From positions 1 to 64,000 of the forward strand of contig CACBBC010000004.1 of assembly GCA_902537415.1 (NCBI GenBank): a stretch of DNA of 64,000 nt, written 5' to 3'. Below, in pieces: positions 8,874 through 17,403 of this stretch (positions within the stretch are counted from its first letter, which is position 1; every line of letters starts with the position of its first letter). This DNA is from an uncultured Alphaproteobacteria bacterium. GTDB lineage: Bacteria > Pseudomonadota > Alphaproteobacteria > Rhodobacterales > Rhodobacteraceae. Both the position numbers and the translations under genes were made by a program. The notes beneath the pieces are model-generated. The model made no database searches. It was not told the DNA's origin and saw nothing but the letters and a program-made list of their open reading frames with translations.

Positions 8874-10052
8874 TTAAATAATACTCGCAATCGCACTTGC
8901 TAAATAATTTATCACGTCTTTACGCAAACCCGCTACATTTATTCTACTATCGGAGACCATATATATTCCATGATCTTTTCTTAAAACCTCAACTTGGTGG
9001 GAAGTTAAGCCTAATTTAGAAAACATGCCCCTATGCTTATTAACAAAACTGAAACGCTCTGATTTAGTTTCTCGTTGCAATTCCGATGCAAGCCTCTCTC
9101 TCAAATCCAACATATTTACACGCATTTCTTCTAGTTCGTCTTCCCACAGAACCTTAAGCGTTTCATCCTGCAATATTTGATTAACTACTGCAGCACCGTG
9201 GTCTGGAGGGAAAGAAAATGTAAGCCGGTTTAATGATTTAAGGTTATCTTGAACTACATGTTGTTTCGCTGGCTCTGAAACTACAATAGCTACACCTACT
9301 CTGTCTCTGTAAACACCAAAATTTTTTGAGCATGAGACAGCTATCATTGCCTCTGATACATTTTTTACAAGATAATTGAGACCCTCAACATCTTTAGCTA
9401 AGCCGTCTCCAAAGCCTTGATATGCAAGATCTATGAAAGGTAAAACATTTTTGTCCTGAATCAATTGTGTTATCTCTACCCATTGTTCAAAGCTTAAATT
9501 TGCTCCAGTAGGGTTGTGACAACATCCATGCAACAATAGTATATCGTTTTCACGCATATCATTAAGGTCATTATACATTTTATCAAAATTCACTTCGCAT
9601 GTGGTCTCATCAAAATAATAATAGGACCTCATATTAATACCCAAGTGTTTCAAAATAGCTTGGTGATTGGGCCAGCTTGGATTTGAAATCCAAACATTGC
9701 CGACGCTCTTTGTAGCTCTTGCTAAAAGAAGAAGTTGGTGTAAGGCCCCGGTTCCTCCAGGCGCTTGAGCAAATGAGAGCCTTTTGTCATCTACAGAATT
9801 ATTTAAGACTAATCCTCCTATATTTTTGGAGAATTCAATTGAGCCTATAAGGCCAACATAACTTTTACTATCCTGCAATCTGTGCAGTATCTCTTCACTT
9901 TTTTTTACAGCTTTCATTATTGGTGTTGTTCCTTCGGCATTCTTATAAACGCCCACACCCAAATCTAACTTATTTGTTCTTGTATCCTCGGCGTATTGAG
10001 CCATTAACTCCATTATTTTATCCGATGGTTGACTATTTAAGTGCTCGAACAT
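8874..10052 (-). CDS. Aspartate/aromatic aminotransferase (AspC/TyrB type, class I PLP)
   Basis: PLP-dependent transfer of an amino group between aspartate or aromatic amino acids and 2-oxoglutarate. The 392 residues match the enterobacterial AspC/TyrB subfamily (I-alpha): N-terminal [30 protein letters not shown] for PLP contacts, and the Schiff-base lysine Lys243 in [12 protein letters not shown]. The substrate-binding Arg near the C-terminus is in DSRINVAGL. The gene directly follows the GNAT gene with no spacer, so the two are probably cotranscribed. AspC and TyrB preferences cannot be separated by eye. Confidence 0.92.
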   Translation of the reverse strand: MFEHLNSQPSDKIMELMAQYAEDTRTNKLDLGVGVYKNAEGTTPIMKAVKKSEEILHRLQDSKSYVGLIGSIEFSKNIGGLVLNNSVDDKRLSFAQAPGGTGALHQLLLLARATKSVGNVWISNPSWPNHQAILKHLGINMRSYYYFDETTCEVNFDKMYNDLNDMRENDILLLHGCCHNPTGANLSFEQWVEITQLIQDKNVLPFIDLAYQGFGDGLAKDVEGLNYLVKNVSEAMIAVSCSKNFGVYRDRVGVAIVVSEPAKQHVVQDNLKSLNRLTFSFPPDHGAAVVNQILQDETLKVLWEDELEEMRVNMLDLRERLASELQRETKSERFSFVNKHRGMFSKLGLTSHQVEVLRKDHGIYMVSDSRINVAGLRKDVINYLASAIASII

Positions 10053-10616
10053 TTATAGATACTCCTTATTTTCCAACTGAGACGACGCACTTCTCTTATG
10101 ACTCTCTGTTTTATATATATTAAATCCAGCTTTTTGGTAAAGAGGAAGGGCACTTTTGTGGTCCAATGTGTTAGTGTTGACAGTTAATGTTTTTACATCA
10201 TCCCTCTCCATTACTTCCTCAAAAACTCTGTTCATCATAAATTTACCTAGGCCTTTGCCAACTACGTCATCAAACAACCCAAAATAGGCTAAGTCACAAA
10301 CAGGTAAAAGCCTGTAATCGAGAATAAAAAAGCCTTTCGGTACACCTCGAAGAATGAGAGAATATAGAATAACGTTGTCGTCAGTCAAAAAGCTTTCCAA
10401 CTTGCTTTTTTCGGATCGCAACCAATCGGTCCACTCATATTTTCGACCAACCTCCTTATAAAGATATAAAAAATACGATGTATCTGGTGATATTGCTTTT
10501 AGAAAGCTAATAGCAGGATTACTCGAAACATTTTTAAAAAACTTAAGATCCTCCATTTCTAAAGACAAATATGAGACAGTGTAGTTTAATATGATGCTTG
10601 CCTCTTGATGTTGCAT
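10053..10616 (-). CDS. GNAT-family N-acetyltransferase
   Basis: Acetyl-CoA-dependent N-acetyltransferase of unknown substrate, 187 residues. The GNAT core is visible: a central strand ILYSLILRGVPKGFFILDY, then the acetyl-CoA loop DDVVGKGLGKFMM (the Q/R-x-x-G-x-G/A motif) and the closing ALPLYQKAGFNIYK. Its stop codon directly abuts the start codon of the downstream aminotransferase, and it begins nine bases after the sulfurtransferase gene, suggesting one transcript. The last 14 or so residues are a charged tail outside the fold. Confidence 0.82.
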   Translation of the reverse strand: MQHQEASIILNYTVSYLSLEMEDLKFFKNVSSNPAISFLKAISPDTSYFLYLYKEVGRKYEWTDWLRSEKSKLESFLTDDNVILYSLILRGVPKGFFILDYRLLPVCDLAYFGLFDDVVGKGLGKFMMNRVFEEVMERDDVKTLTVNTNTLDHKSALPLYQKAGFNIYKTESHKRSASSQLENKEYL

Positions 10617-10625
10617 TTGAAACCA

Positions 10626-11453
10626 CTAATCAATTTTTCCCCATTCCGCCCAGGAACCATCATATAATGAAATTTTTGAACAGCCAATTTCGTCTAACGC
10701 TAAATATAAAACCGCTGCAGTTACTCCTGACCCGCAAGTTGTGATAATATAATTATTAAAAACAACACCTTTATTAGAAAAAATATCTATGAGCTCTCGC
10801 TTACTTTTAAACGTAAAATCTTCATTCAGTAGAGTTTCATACGGAACATTAATTGAATTTTCTATGGATCCAGATCGCAAACCACTTCTTGGTTCAGGCG
10901 CTGTTCCCATAAAACGCCCCTCTGAACGCGCATCAATTATTGAGCAATGATTTAATTTAGTTGCTCTTAGAACATCATCCCTATCAGCTACTATACTCTT
11001 ATCTTCGTAGATAGTCAGGTGTCTAATTTCTTTTTCGGTTATCTCAGCAGTAGTCGATCTATTTTCTTTAGCCCACTTTGGAAATCCTCCATCAAGTACA
11101 ACTGCATCAGAGTATCCAAAAACTTTAAACATCCACCATAGTCGAGCAGCAGACCTCATTCCTAATCCATCGTATATGACGACTTTATGTCCATCACCTA
11201 TACCGAGTTTCCGGACAGTGGAATTGAACATCTCCGAGGGTGGTAGCATGTGAGGTAAGTCGCTGTCGTTATCTTTTATTTTGTCAATATCAAAGAAGGA
11301 TGCCCCCGGAATGTGACATTCTAAAAATTCTTGTTCTGCGTTTCGTTTTTCTTGCGGAAAATACCAGCTAGAATCTATTATTCTTATATCAGGAGCCTCT
11401 AAATGTTGTGCCAGCCAATCTGTAGAAACTATATTTTTGAAATCATCTTCCAT
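10626..11453 (-). CDS. sseA: Two-domain rhodanese-type sulfurtransferase (3-mercaptopyruvate sulfurtransferase type)
   Basis: Transfers sulfane sulfur from 3-mercaptopyruvate or thiosulfate to an acceptor. The N-terminal rhodanese fold is inactive (RIIDSSWYFPQEKRNA...), with the linker FPKWAKENRS. The C-terminal domain carries the active-site loop CGSGVTA with Cys240. CGSGVTA is the mercaptopyruvate sulfurtransferase form, whereas thiosulfate-specific enzymes more often have CRKGVT. At 275 residues it has normal length. It lies eight bases after smc on the same strand, with the GNAT gene nine bases further on. Confidence 0.9.
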   Translation of the reverse strand: MEDDFKNIVSTDWLAQHLEAPDIRIIDSSWYFPQEKRNAEQEFLECHIPGASFFDIDKIKDNDSDLPHMLPPSEMFNSTVRKLGIGDGHKVVIYDGLGMRSAARLWWMFKVFGYSDAVVLDGGFPKWAKENRSTTAEITEKEIRHLTIYEDKSIVADRDDVLRATKLNHCSIIDARSEGRFMGTAPEPRSGLRSGSIENSINVPYETLLNEDFTFKSKRELIDIFSNKGVVFNNYIITTCGSGVTAAVLYLALDEIGCSKISLYDGSWAEWGKID

Positions 11454-11460
11454 AAAAACC

Positions 11461-14400
11461 TCAGTTAATTAACTCTTCTGCACGAGTGAGATCGACCCCA
11501 ACTAATTGGCTTACTCCTGGTTCCATCATGGTAACACCAAACAATCTGTCCATTCTAGTAATAGTTATAATGTTGTGAGTAATTACAATAAATCTTGTGT
11601 CAGTTTCGTTAATCATAAAGTCGAGAATATCGCAGTATTTTTCAATGTTTGCATCATCCAAAGGCGCATCAACCTCATCCATTAAGCATATGGGACTTGG
11701 GTTTGATAGAAATACCGCAAAAATTAACGCTAGAGCTGTTAGTGTTTGTTCACCTCCCGACAGAAGTGAAATTGTGGTAACTTTTTTTCCTGGTGGTTGA
11801 CACATTATTTCTAAACCCGCCTCTAGTGGATCTTTGCTATCTACCAATGCGAGCTCTGCCTTCCCACCTTGAAAAAGTCTAGTGAAGAGTTTTTGAAACG
11901 TTTTATTTACTTCAGTAAAGGCCTCAGTCAATTTCTGTCTGCCATCCTTATTGATACTTCTTACCGCCGTGTTTAACTTCTCAATTGCTTGAACTACATC
12001 GTTTCTCTCAGTTAGGATTGTTTCGAGCTCATCTCTAATCTCCTTTGCGTCTTGCTCAGCTCTTAAGTTAACAGACCCAAGATTATCTCTAAATCTGATC
12101 TGTTTTTCTAATCTCGTCTCTATTTCTGCTTGAGAAAAATCCTTGATTTGATTATTTGAGAACTCATCCTGAAATGTATCAAATTTTACATTATAGTCGT
12201 TATTTATTCTACTGTCTAACTCTGCAATATTATCAGCCAAACCCTCTTTTTTTGTGGTTAATCTTACCTGATTTTCTCTCTCTAATCCAAGCTCTGCTAT
12301 GAGTTCCTTATTTCTGGATTGTAACTTTCTTAGATTACCTTCTGATGAAGCTAACGTATCCCGAGCATTCACGAGCTCTTTACTAGTAACTTCCATTTTT
12401 CTATCGATAACCTCTTTACTATTTTCTAGATCTCCTGGACGTGATGAGGTTTTTTCAATCTCCAACTTTAGACTCTCTATTCTTCCTTGAATACTTGATT
12501 TTCTTTCAATAGCAATCTCTGACTGAGCCTTCCATTTCGATCGATTGATCTCGATTTCTTCTTTTCTTTGTTCTAAAGAGTTTTTGTCGTCAGCAAGTTT
12601 ATCAAAATTTGCCTTTTCAGTTCTTAACTCTTCTCTTTGTTTATCCAATTCCTCTAAATTACTAATGAGTAATTGGTGCTCATGATTATCTGAATCTGGG
12701 TCAACGGGATCCACTTTTTCACTATCATGCTCCTGATATTTTTTGAGTTCAGCAATCTCTTCCTCGATTTTCTTCTCTAGTGAAATAATATTGTCGCTAG
12801 CTATAGAGCGCTGGTTCTTATGTCGTGCAATTTCACCTTCCAAGGCCTGAAGATCAGACCCTCCTTTGGATATTTTCAATCTTTCTGTCTCTAAATTTCC
12901 GAATGAAGACGTTTTTTCTTCCAATATTATCTTTTTATTTTGCAAACCATCTAATTGAGACTCTATTTCTTTAAGGGTGTCTTGTATCTTGACCACTTTT
13001 TTTTGATTTCTCACTTTTAATTCATTTTTTGAGATTTCCCCTGTCGAATACCTCACAAACCCATCCCATCGCCATAAATCTCCCTCTTTTGTAATAAGCT
13101 GTTGGCCAGGAAGAAGCATTTTACTGAGTTCATCTCCCTCTTCGGTAGAAGAGACTATCCCAACATGCTCGAAGAGATAATTTAAAACATCAGGACCCGT
13201 AATACGTGAAGATAAATTTTCTAAATTAGAAAAGTTCTTTATAATTTTATTATCGATCTTATCAAGAACATTTTGCCAACCAGATATTTTTCTTTTTGTT
13301 TTTTCTGGGTATTCTAACTCTGAAAAGAATAGTGCATCTAGACAACGTTCAAATCCATTTTCAATTTCTAGTTTATCAAAAACAGTTTTTTGATCTTTAT
13401 TTTTACTTAGAAGACCTTTTGATGCCTCCAGCTCAGAAATATTTACAGCCATTGTTGCATTGAGCTTATTGATTTCGTTATCAACAAGTGCAATCTCCTC
13501 CTGATTTTTTTGAAAATCTTTTTCTTTTTGAGAAAAATTATTGGCGTCAATTTGGTATGTAGCTTTTAGATTATCTTGTTCCTTCATAAGGTCTTCAAGT
13601 TTCTTCATTTCATGTTGTTCAGCACTCTTTAATTTTTCTAATGCTTCGTTTAGCTTTTCGACATTTCTATTCAAGCCTGAAAGAGTAGAGGAACGTTCTT
13701 CTCTTCTTTTTTCATTCAGAATTTTTTCAGCTCTCAACTCATTCAACTTATCTCTTAATAAGTTATAGCGCTCGTCTACGGCTTGCATGCGTTCGTTGTT
13801 TTGTTCTATTGCTTGCTTTTCATTCTCAAATTTTTCATCAATGTCATGCAGTTTTTCGTCTACTTCCCGTAATAGGTTGTTTTGATCTACCATATTACTC
13901 TCTGCATCTGCCATCAACTGATCTTCTCTTTGCAAATCAGCTTCGCTTTGTGTCAATTGACTCTGTAATTCGTTAGCTTTTCTCTCAGATAAGTTAATTT
14001 CATTCAACACAACTTGTCGTTCTAATAGAGTATCTTGGTGGGCCTCTGATTTTTCCTCGACATCTAATTTTTGTTTTGAGATATTCTCATTTTCAATATC
14101 GATTTTTTTTTGAAGTTCACGGTCTTCAGTCTCTAGACGGGACAGTCTTTTCAAATTTTCAGTGTAAGATGTATCTACGGAGTTAATATCGGATCTCAAA
14201 CTTAAATACTGTTTTAGTAACAATAGGCCCTTAAGTGTTCTAATTTCTTTAGATAACTTTGCATACCTTTCAGCCTCTCGCGCCTGTTTCTCAATGGTTT
14301 TTAACTGCACCTCAAGTTGAGAAATTAAATCTTGAAGTCTGTCAAGATTTCTCTCCGCTCCATTAAGTTTTAATTGGGCTTCATGACGACGATGGTAAAG

Positions 14401-14916
14401 CCCTGAAATTCCAGCTGCCTCTTCTAAAATCCTTTTTCGGTCTTTAGGCTTCATGTTTAAAAGCTCTGCAATTTGCCCCTGTTTAATGAGGCTAGAAGAA
14501 TTAGAACCTGATGAAAAATCGGCAAATAGGGTCTGTACATCGCGTGCTCTCACTTCTTTCCCATTGAGTCGGTAGGACGAACCTATTTCTCTTGTAATTT
14601 TTCTCGTTATCTCAATTTCTTTGTGTCGGTTGAATTCGCTAGCAGCATTTTGCTCAGAGTTATCAATTTCTAAGGTGACTTCAGCGAAGTTCCTTGGGCT
14701 TCTTCCTTCTACGCCGGCAAAGATCACGTCTTCCATTCCAGATGCCCTCATTGAAGATGGTCTACTCTCACCCATCAACCATTGGAATGCATCTATAATA
14801 TTCGATTTTCCACAACCGTTAGGCCCTACTATTCCAGTGAGCCCTGGCAAAATTTCCACCTCAGTGGAATCTACAAAGCTTTTGAAGCCTAGGAGTCGAA
14901 GTTTTGTAATATCCAA
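11461..14916 (-). CDS. smc: Chromosome segregation protein SMC
   Basis: Condensin ATPase that organises and segregates the chromosome. At 1,151 residues it has the usual SMC length. The N-terminal Walker A is GPNGCGKSN (residues 31-39). A long coiled coil rich in Glu, Lys and Leu follows, then a hinge domain near residues 505-640, a second coiled coil, the C-terminal signature LSGGEQTLTALAL and Walker B ICLMDEVDAPLDD. The start codon is TTG, read from MDITKLRLLGFKSF, with GGAAGAG upstream; no ATG fits the family N-terminus. scpA and scpB are not in the window. Confidence 0.96.
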   Translation of the reverse strand: MDITKLRLLGFKSFVDSTEVEILPGLTGIVGPNGCGKSNIIDAFQWLMGESRPSSMRASGMEDVIFAGVEGRSPRNFAEVTLEIDNSEQNAASEFNRHKEIEITRKITREIGSSYRLNGKEVRARDVQTLFADFSSGSNSSSLIKQGQIAELLNMKPKDRKRILEEAAGISGLYHRRHEAQLKLNGAERNLDRLQDLISQLEVQLKTIEKQAREAERYAKLSKEIRTLKGLLLLKQYLSLRSDINSVDTSYTENLKRLSRLETEDRELQKKIDIENENISKQKLDVEEKSEAHQDTLLERQVVLNEINLSERKANELQSQLTQSEADLQREDQLMADAESNMVDQNNLLREVDEKLHDIDEKFENEKQAIEQNNERMQAVDERYNLLRDKLNELRAEKILNEKRREERSSTLSGLNRNVEKLNEALEKLKSAEQHEMKKLEDLMKEQDNLKATYQIDANNFSQKEKDFQKNQEEIALVDNEINKLNATMAVNISELEASKGLLSKNKDQKTVFDKLEIENGFERCLDALFFSELEYPEKTKRKISGWQNVLDKIDNKIIKNFSNLENLSSRITGPDVLNYLFEHVGIVSSTEEGDELSKMLLPGQQLITKEGDLWRWDGFVRYSTGEISKNELKVRNQKKVVKIQDTLKEIESQLDGLQNKKIILEEKTSSFGNLETERLKISKGGSDLQALEGEIARHKNQRSIASDNIISLEKKIEEEIAELKKYQEHDSEKVDPVDPDSDNHEHQLLISNLEELDKQREELRTEKANFDKLADDKNSLEQRKEEIEINRSKWKAQSEIAIERKSSIQGRIESLKLEIEKTSSRPGDLENSKEVIDRKMEVTSKELVNARDTLASSEGNLRKLQSRNKELIAELGLERENQVRLTTKKEGLADNIAELDSRINNDYNVKFDTFQDEFSNNQIKDFSQAEIETRLEKQIRFRDNLGSVNLRAEQDAKEIRDELETILTERNDVVQAIEKLNTAVRSINKDGRQKLTEAFTEVNKTFQKLFTRLFQGGKAELALVDSKDPLEAGLEIMCQPPGKKVTTISLLSGGEQTLTALALIFAVFLSNPSPICLMDEVDAPLDDANIEKYCDILDFMINETDTRFIVITHNIITITRMDRLFGVTMMEPGVSQLVGVDLTRAEELIN

Positions 14917-15054
14917 AAAAACTCTTCCTTTTTATTTGAAAAATTTGATTATCAACCTTATAACCTTCAGTTATAAATAAATCACTATAAAAAATACAAC
15001 CAGATCCTTGTGATACTACAGCAAGACTCATATTCAAAGTAGCCGGAAAATAAC

Positions 15055-15612
15055 ATGATAAAATCTACGACAATAGTTGGACTTTCTGGCTCACTCAGAA
15101 AAGCATCCTCGAATACGAAACTACTAAGATATATAGAAAAAAAAATTAAATTGAAAGATGGTGATAAACATTTTTCATTCGGTAATATTAATCTTCCCCT
15201 TTATAACGACGATTTGGAAAAGGAAGCCGGAATTCCAGAGACTGTTATAAAACTTGGAGAGACTCTTAGCCAGGCGTCAGGAATAATAATATCAACACCA
15301 GAATACAATAAAGGCATTTCTGGTGCGTTAAAAAATTCGTTTGATTGGATGTCTAGATTAAAGCCTAATCCATTCACGTCAAAAACCATAGCTATAGTTT
15401 CTGCTACCGATGGCCGGTCTGGTGGGGAAAGAAGTCAATACATGCTCAGAATGTGCCTAACCCCCTTTGACTGCAAAATAATACAGTCTCCTGAAGTTTT
15501 AATTGGTCATTCAAGCAGAGCCTTCAATGATGCAGGGGACCTTACTGATGAAAAATCTAATGAGTTGCTAGATAAATTATTAGAAAAATTTCTTGCACAA
15601 TCCTCAATATAA
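15055..15612 (+). CDS. NADPH-dependent FMN reductase family flavoprotein
   Basis: A 185-residue flavodoxin-like oxidoreductase of the NADPH-dependent FMN reductase/ChrR-YieF group, which reduces quinones, chromate or azo compounds. The FMN-phosphate loop GSLRKASSNTKLL follows the first strand, and the isoalloxazine-contact motif STPEYNKGISGALKNSFDW is intact. It is the first of three same-strand genes (reductase, hydratase-like, exporter). A 44-base spacer separates it from the next gene. The true electron acceptor cannot be told from sequence. Confidence 0.88.
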   Translation: MIKSTTIVGLSGSLRKASSNTKLLRYIEKKIKLKDGDKHFSFGNINLPLYNDDLEKEAGIPETVIKLGETLSQASGIIISTPEYNKGISGALKNSFDWMSRLKPNPFTSKTIAIVSATDGRSGGERSQYMLRMCLTPFDCKIIQSPEVLIGHSSRAFNDAGDLTDEKSNELLDKLLEKFLAQSSI

Positions 15613-15656
15613 TGTTTCTGGAATGCAGATAGGCAATCTCATTTTGGCCAAATAAA

Positions 15657-16484
15657 ATGCTCACACAAGAAGATATAAGAAAACATTTAGAGAAACAAAA
15701 AGTAATTAAAGATAAAGTTGATATAGCGAGATCACGCGTTGCTAAGGACTTTTTCCAAGTAAATGAGCTTGAATTAAAGTTAGGCGAACCACTCCCTAAA
15801 TACTGGCATTGGTTTTTCTGTTGGGAGACTGCTGAAGATAAGCTTCTCGGGTTGGATGGCCACATTAAGCCAGGAAACAACATTATTCCAGATACCGGCT
15901 TCCCTAGAAGAATGTGGGGAGGAAGTGAAATTAACTTTTTTGAGCCACTTTTGATTGGAATGGAAATAACAAGGGTTATTACGCTTGAAAGTATAAATTA
16001 CAAAAAAGGTAATTCAGGTGACTTCTGTGTAATTGCAATGAAAAATGAATTGAAAAATAACGACACGACACTTCTAATCGAACGGCAAAGCCTTGTATAT
16101 CTTCCAGTCCGTCTAGAATTTGATCAGAGAGTGCAGAAGCTACACAACAAACCTTCTGAATCTTGTTTGAATAGGAAGTATACAGAAAATCAACTTTTTA
16201 AATATTCTGCATTAACCATGAATAGTCATAGAATTCACTATGATGTGGATTATTGCAAAACTGTTGAATACTACCCTTCACTAGTCGTTCATGGCCCATT
16301 ACTAGCTCAAAATTTAATTGATGCTGCAGATCAGAGCTTTGAGGGTGGGTTACAGTTTTTTAAATATAGAGCACTAAACCCAATATTTGTGTCCGATGAA
16401 TTTTTCATTAACACTTCAGATACTGGAGAGTTTTGGATTACCGATAAGTCTGGGGTTTTGTCCATGTCTGCAGTGGCATCATAA
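15657..16484 (+). CDS. FAS1-like dehydratase / mesaconyl-C4-CoA hydratase-like protein
   Basis: Hot-dog-fold enoyl-CoA hydratase relative, 275 residues, with two MaoC-like halves. The first half contains WHWFFCWE, a GLDGH segment and GFPRRMWGGSEINFFEPL, and resembles the 3-methylfumaryl-CoA (mesaconyl-C4-CoA) hydratase and itaconyl-CoA hydratase group. The second half holds the hydratase-2-like active-site stretch YSALTMNSHRIHYDVDY and YPSLVVHGPLLAQNLIDA. The likely reaction is reversible hydration of a branched C5 dicarboxylic mono-CoA ester. It is not homologous over its length to the mch gene at 44390. The transporter that follows begins directly after its stop codon. Confidence 0.75.
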   Translation: MLTQEDIRKHLEKQKVIKDKVDIARSRVAKDFFQVNELELKLGEPLPKYWHWFFCWETAEDKLLGLDGHIKPGNNIIPDTGFPRRMWGGSEINFFEPLLIGMEITRVITLESINYKKGNSGDFCVIAMKNELKNNDTTLLIERQSLVYLPVRLEFDQRVQKLHNKPSESCLNRKYTENQLFKYSALTMNSHRIHYDVDYCKTVEYYPSLVVHGPLLAQNLIDAADQSFEGGLQFFKYRALNPIFVSDEFFINTSDTGEFWITDKSGVLSMSAVAS

Positions 16485-17351
16485 TTGACCCGTCAGAGCG
16501 TTAGATTAGGTATAGCTCTCATGCTTACTGCTACTCTAGTTTTTGCTACACAAGATGGCCTCTCAAGATATCTCGCTGAAAAATACTCTGTTACGTTGAC
16601 GATTATACTAAGATTTTGGGCATTAGCTGCAGGAATTTCTTTATATTTTTTTTTATTTAAGAAATCGCGCTCCCTTTTATTTAGCAAAAGACCACTCTTG
16701 CAGATTTTAAGAAGTAGTATTTTAGTAACTGAAATATTTGTCACCGTCTACTCCTTCACTATAGTGGGCTTAGTTGCTACATCAGCAATTTTTTCAAGCT
16801 ATCCTTTATTAGTGGTAATCTTCTCATACTTTATATTAAAAGAAGATCTTACAAAGCTGAAATTTGCGATAGTACTGGTAGGATTCTTAGGGGTATTGAT
16901 AATTGTCAAACCCGGTGGTGATGTATTTCAAATGCACTCAATTATTCCATTCATTGGAGCGGTCTTATTTGCCCTTTATGGAGTTTTAACAAGGATGGCA
17001 AGTTTTAGTGATAGTAGTTATACAAGTTTAATTTGGACAGGATTGATTGGAGCTTTCTTCTCAACACTTATAGCTCCATTTTATATTATACCTATTGAAA
17101 AATCAGATATTCTCTTAATAATAATGTTATGCATTTTGGGTATCGTTGGTCATTTCGTACTTATCAAAGCATTTGAGTTCGCTGAAGCAGCCGTTATTCA
17201 ACCATTTGCTTATTTTCACTTGGTTTTTGCTGGCATTATTGGAGTTCTAATATTTAATGAGAGTATAACATGGCCTATCATACTAGGCTCTTCGATCGTT
17301 ATAATTGCGGGTATTCTCTCATACTTACTCGACAACACTGCAAAAATCTAA
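16485..17351 (+). CDS. DMT-superfamily (EamA) inner-membrane transporter
   Basis: A 288-residue protein with about ten hydrophobic segments in two EamA repeats, typical of drug/metabolite exporters. The first repeat holds ALMLTATLVFATQDGLSRYL and the second FIGAVLFALYGVLTRMAS. The reading frame opens with TTG at 16485, right after the stop codon of the preceding gene. An ATG at 16521 would give a protein 12 residues shorter that begins inside the first membrane segment, so the TTG is preferred. Tight coupling suggests it moves a metabolite linked to the upstream hydratase-like enzyme, which is inference only. Confidence 0.85.
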   Translation: MTRQSVRLGIALMLTATLVFATQDGLSRYLAEKYSVTLTIILRFWALAAGISLYFFLFKKSRSLLFSKRPLLQILRSSILVTEIFVTVYSFTIVGLVATSAIFSSYPLLVVIFSYFILKEDLTKLKFAIVLVGFLGVLIIVKPGGDVFQMHSIIPFIGAVLFALYGVLTRMASFSDSSYTSLIWTGLIGAFFSTLIAPFYIIPIEKSDILLIIMLCILGIVGHFVLIKAFEFAEAAVIQPFAYFHLVFAGIIGVLIFNESITWPIILGSSIVIIAGILSYLLDNTAKI

Positions 17352-17403
17352 AAAACTGAAAATTTTTCATATAAACGTTTGCCAATTTGGTTTTTATTCA
17401 AAT

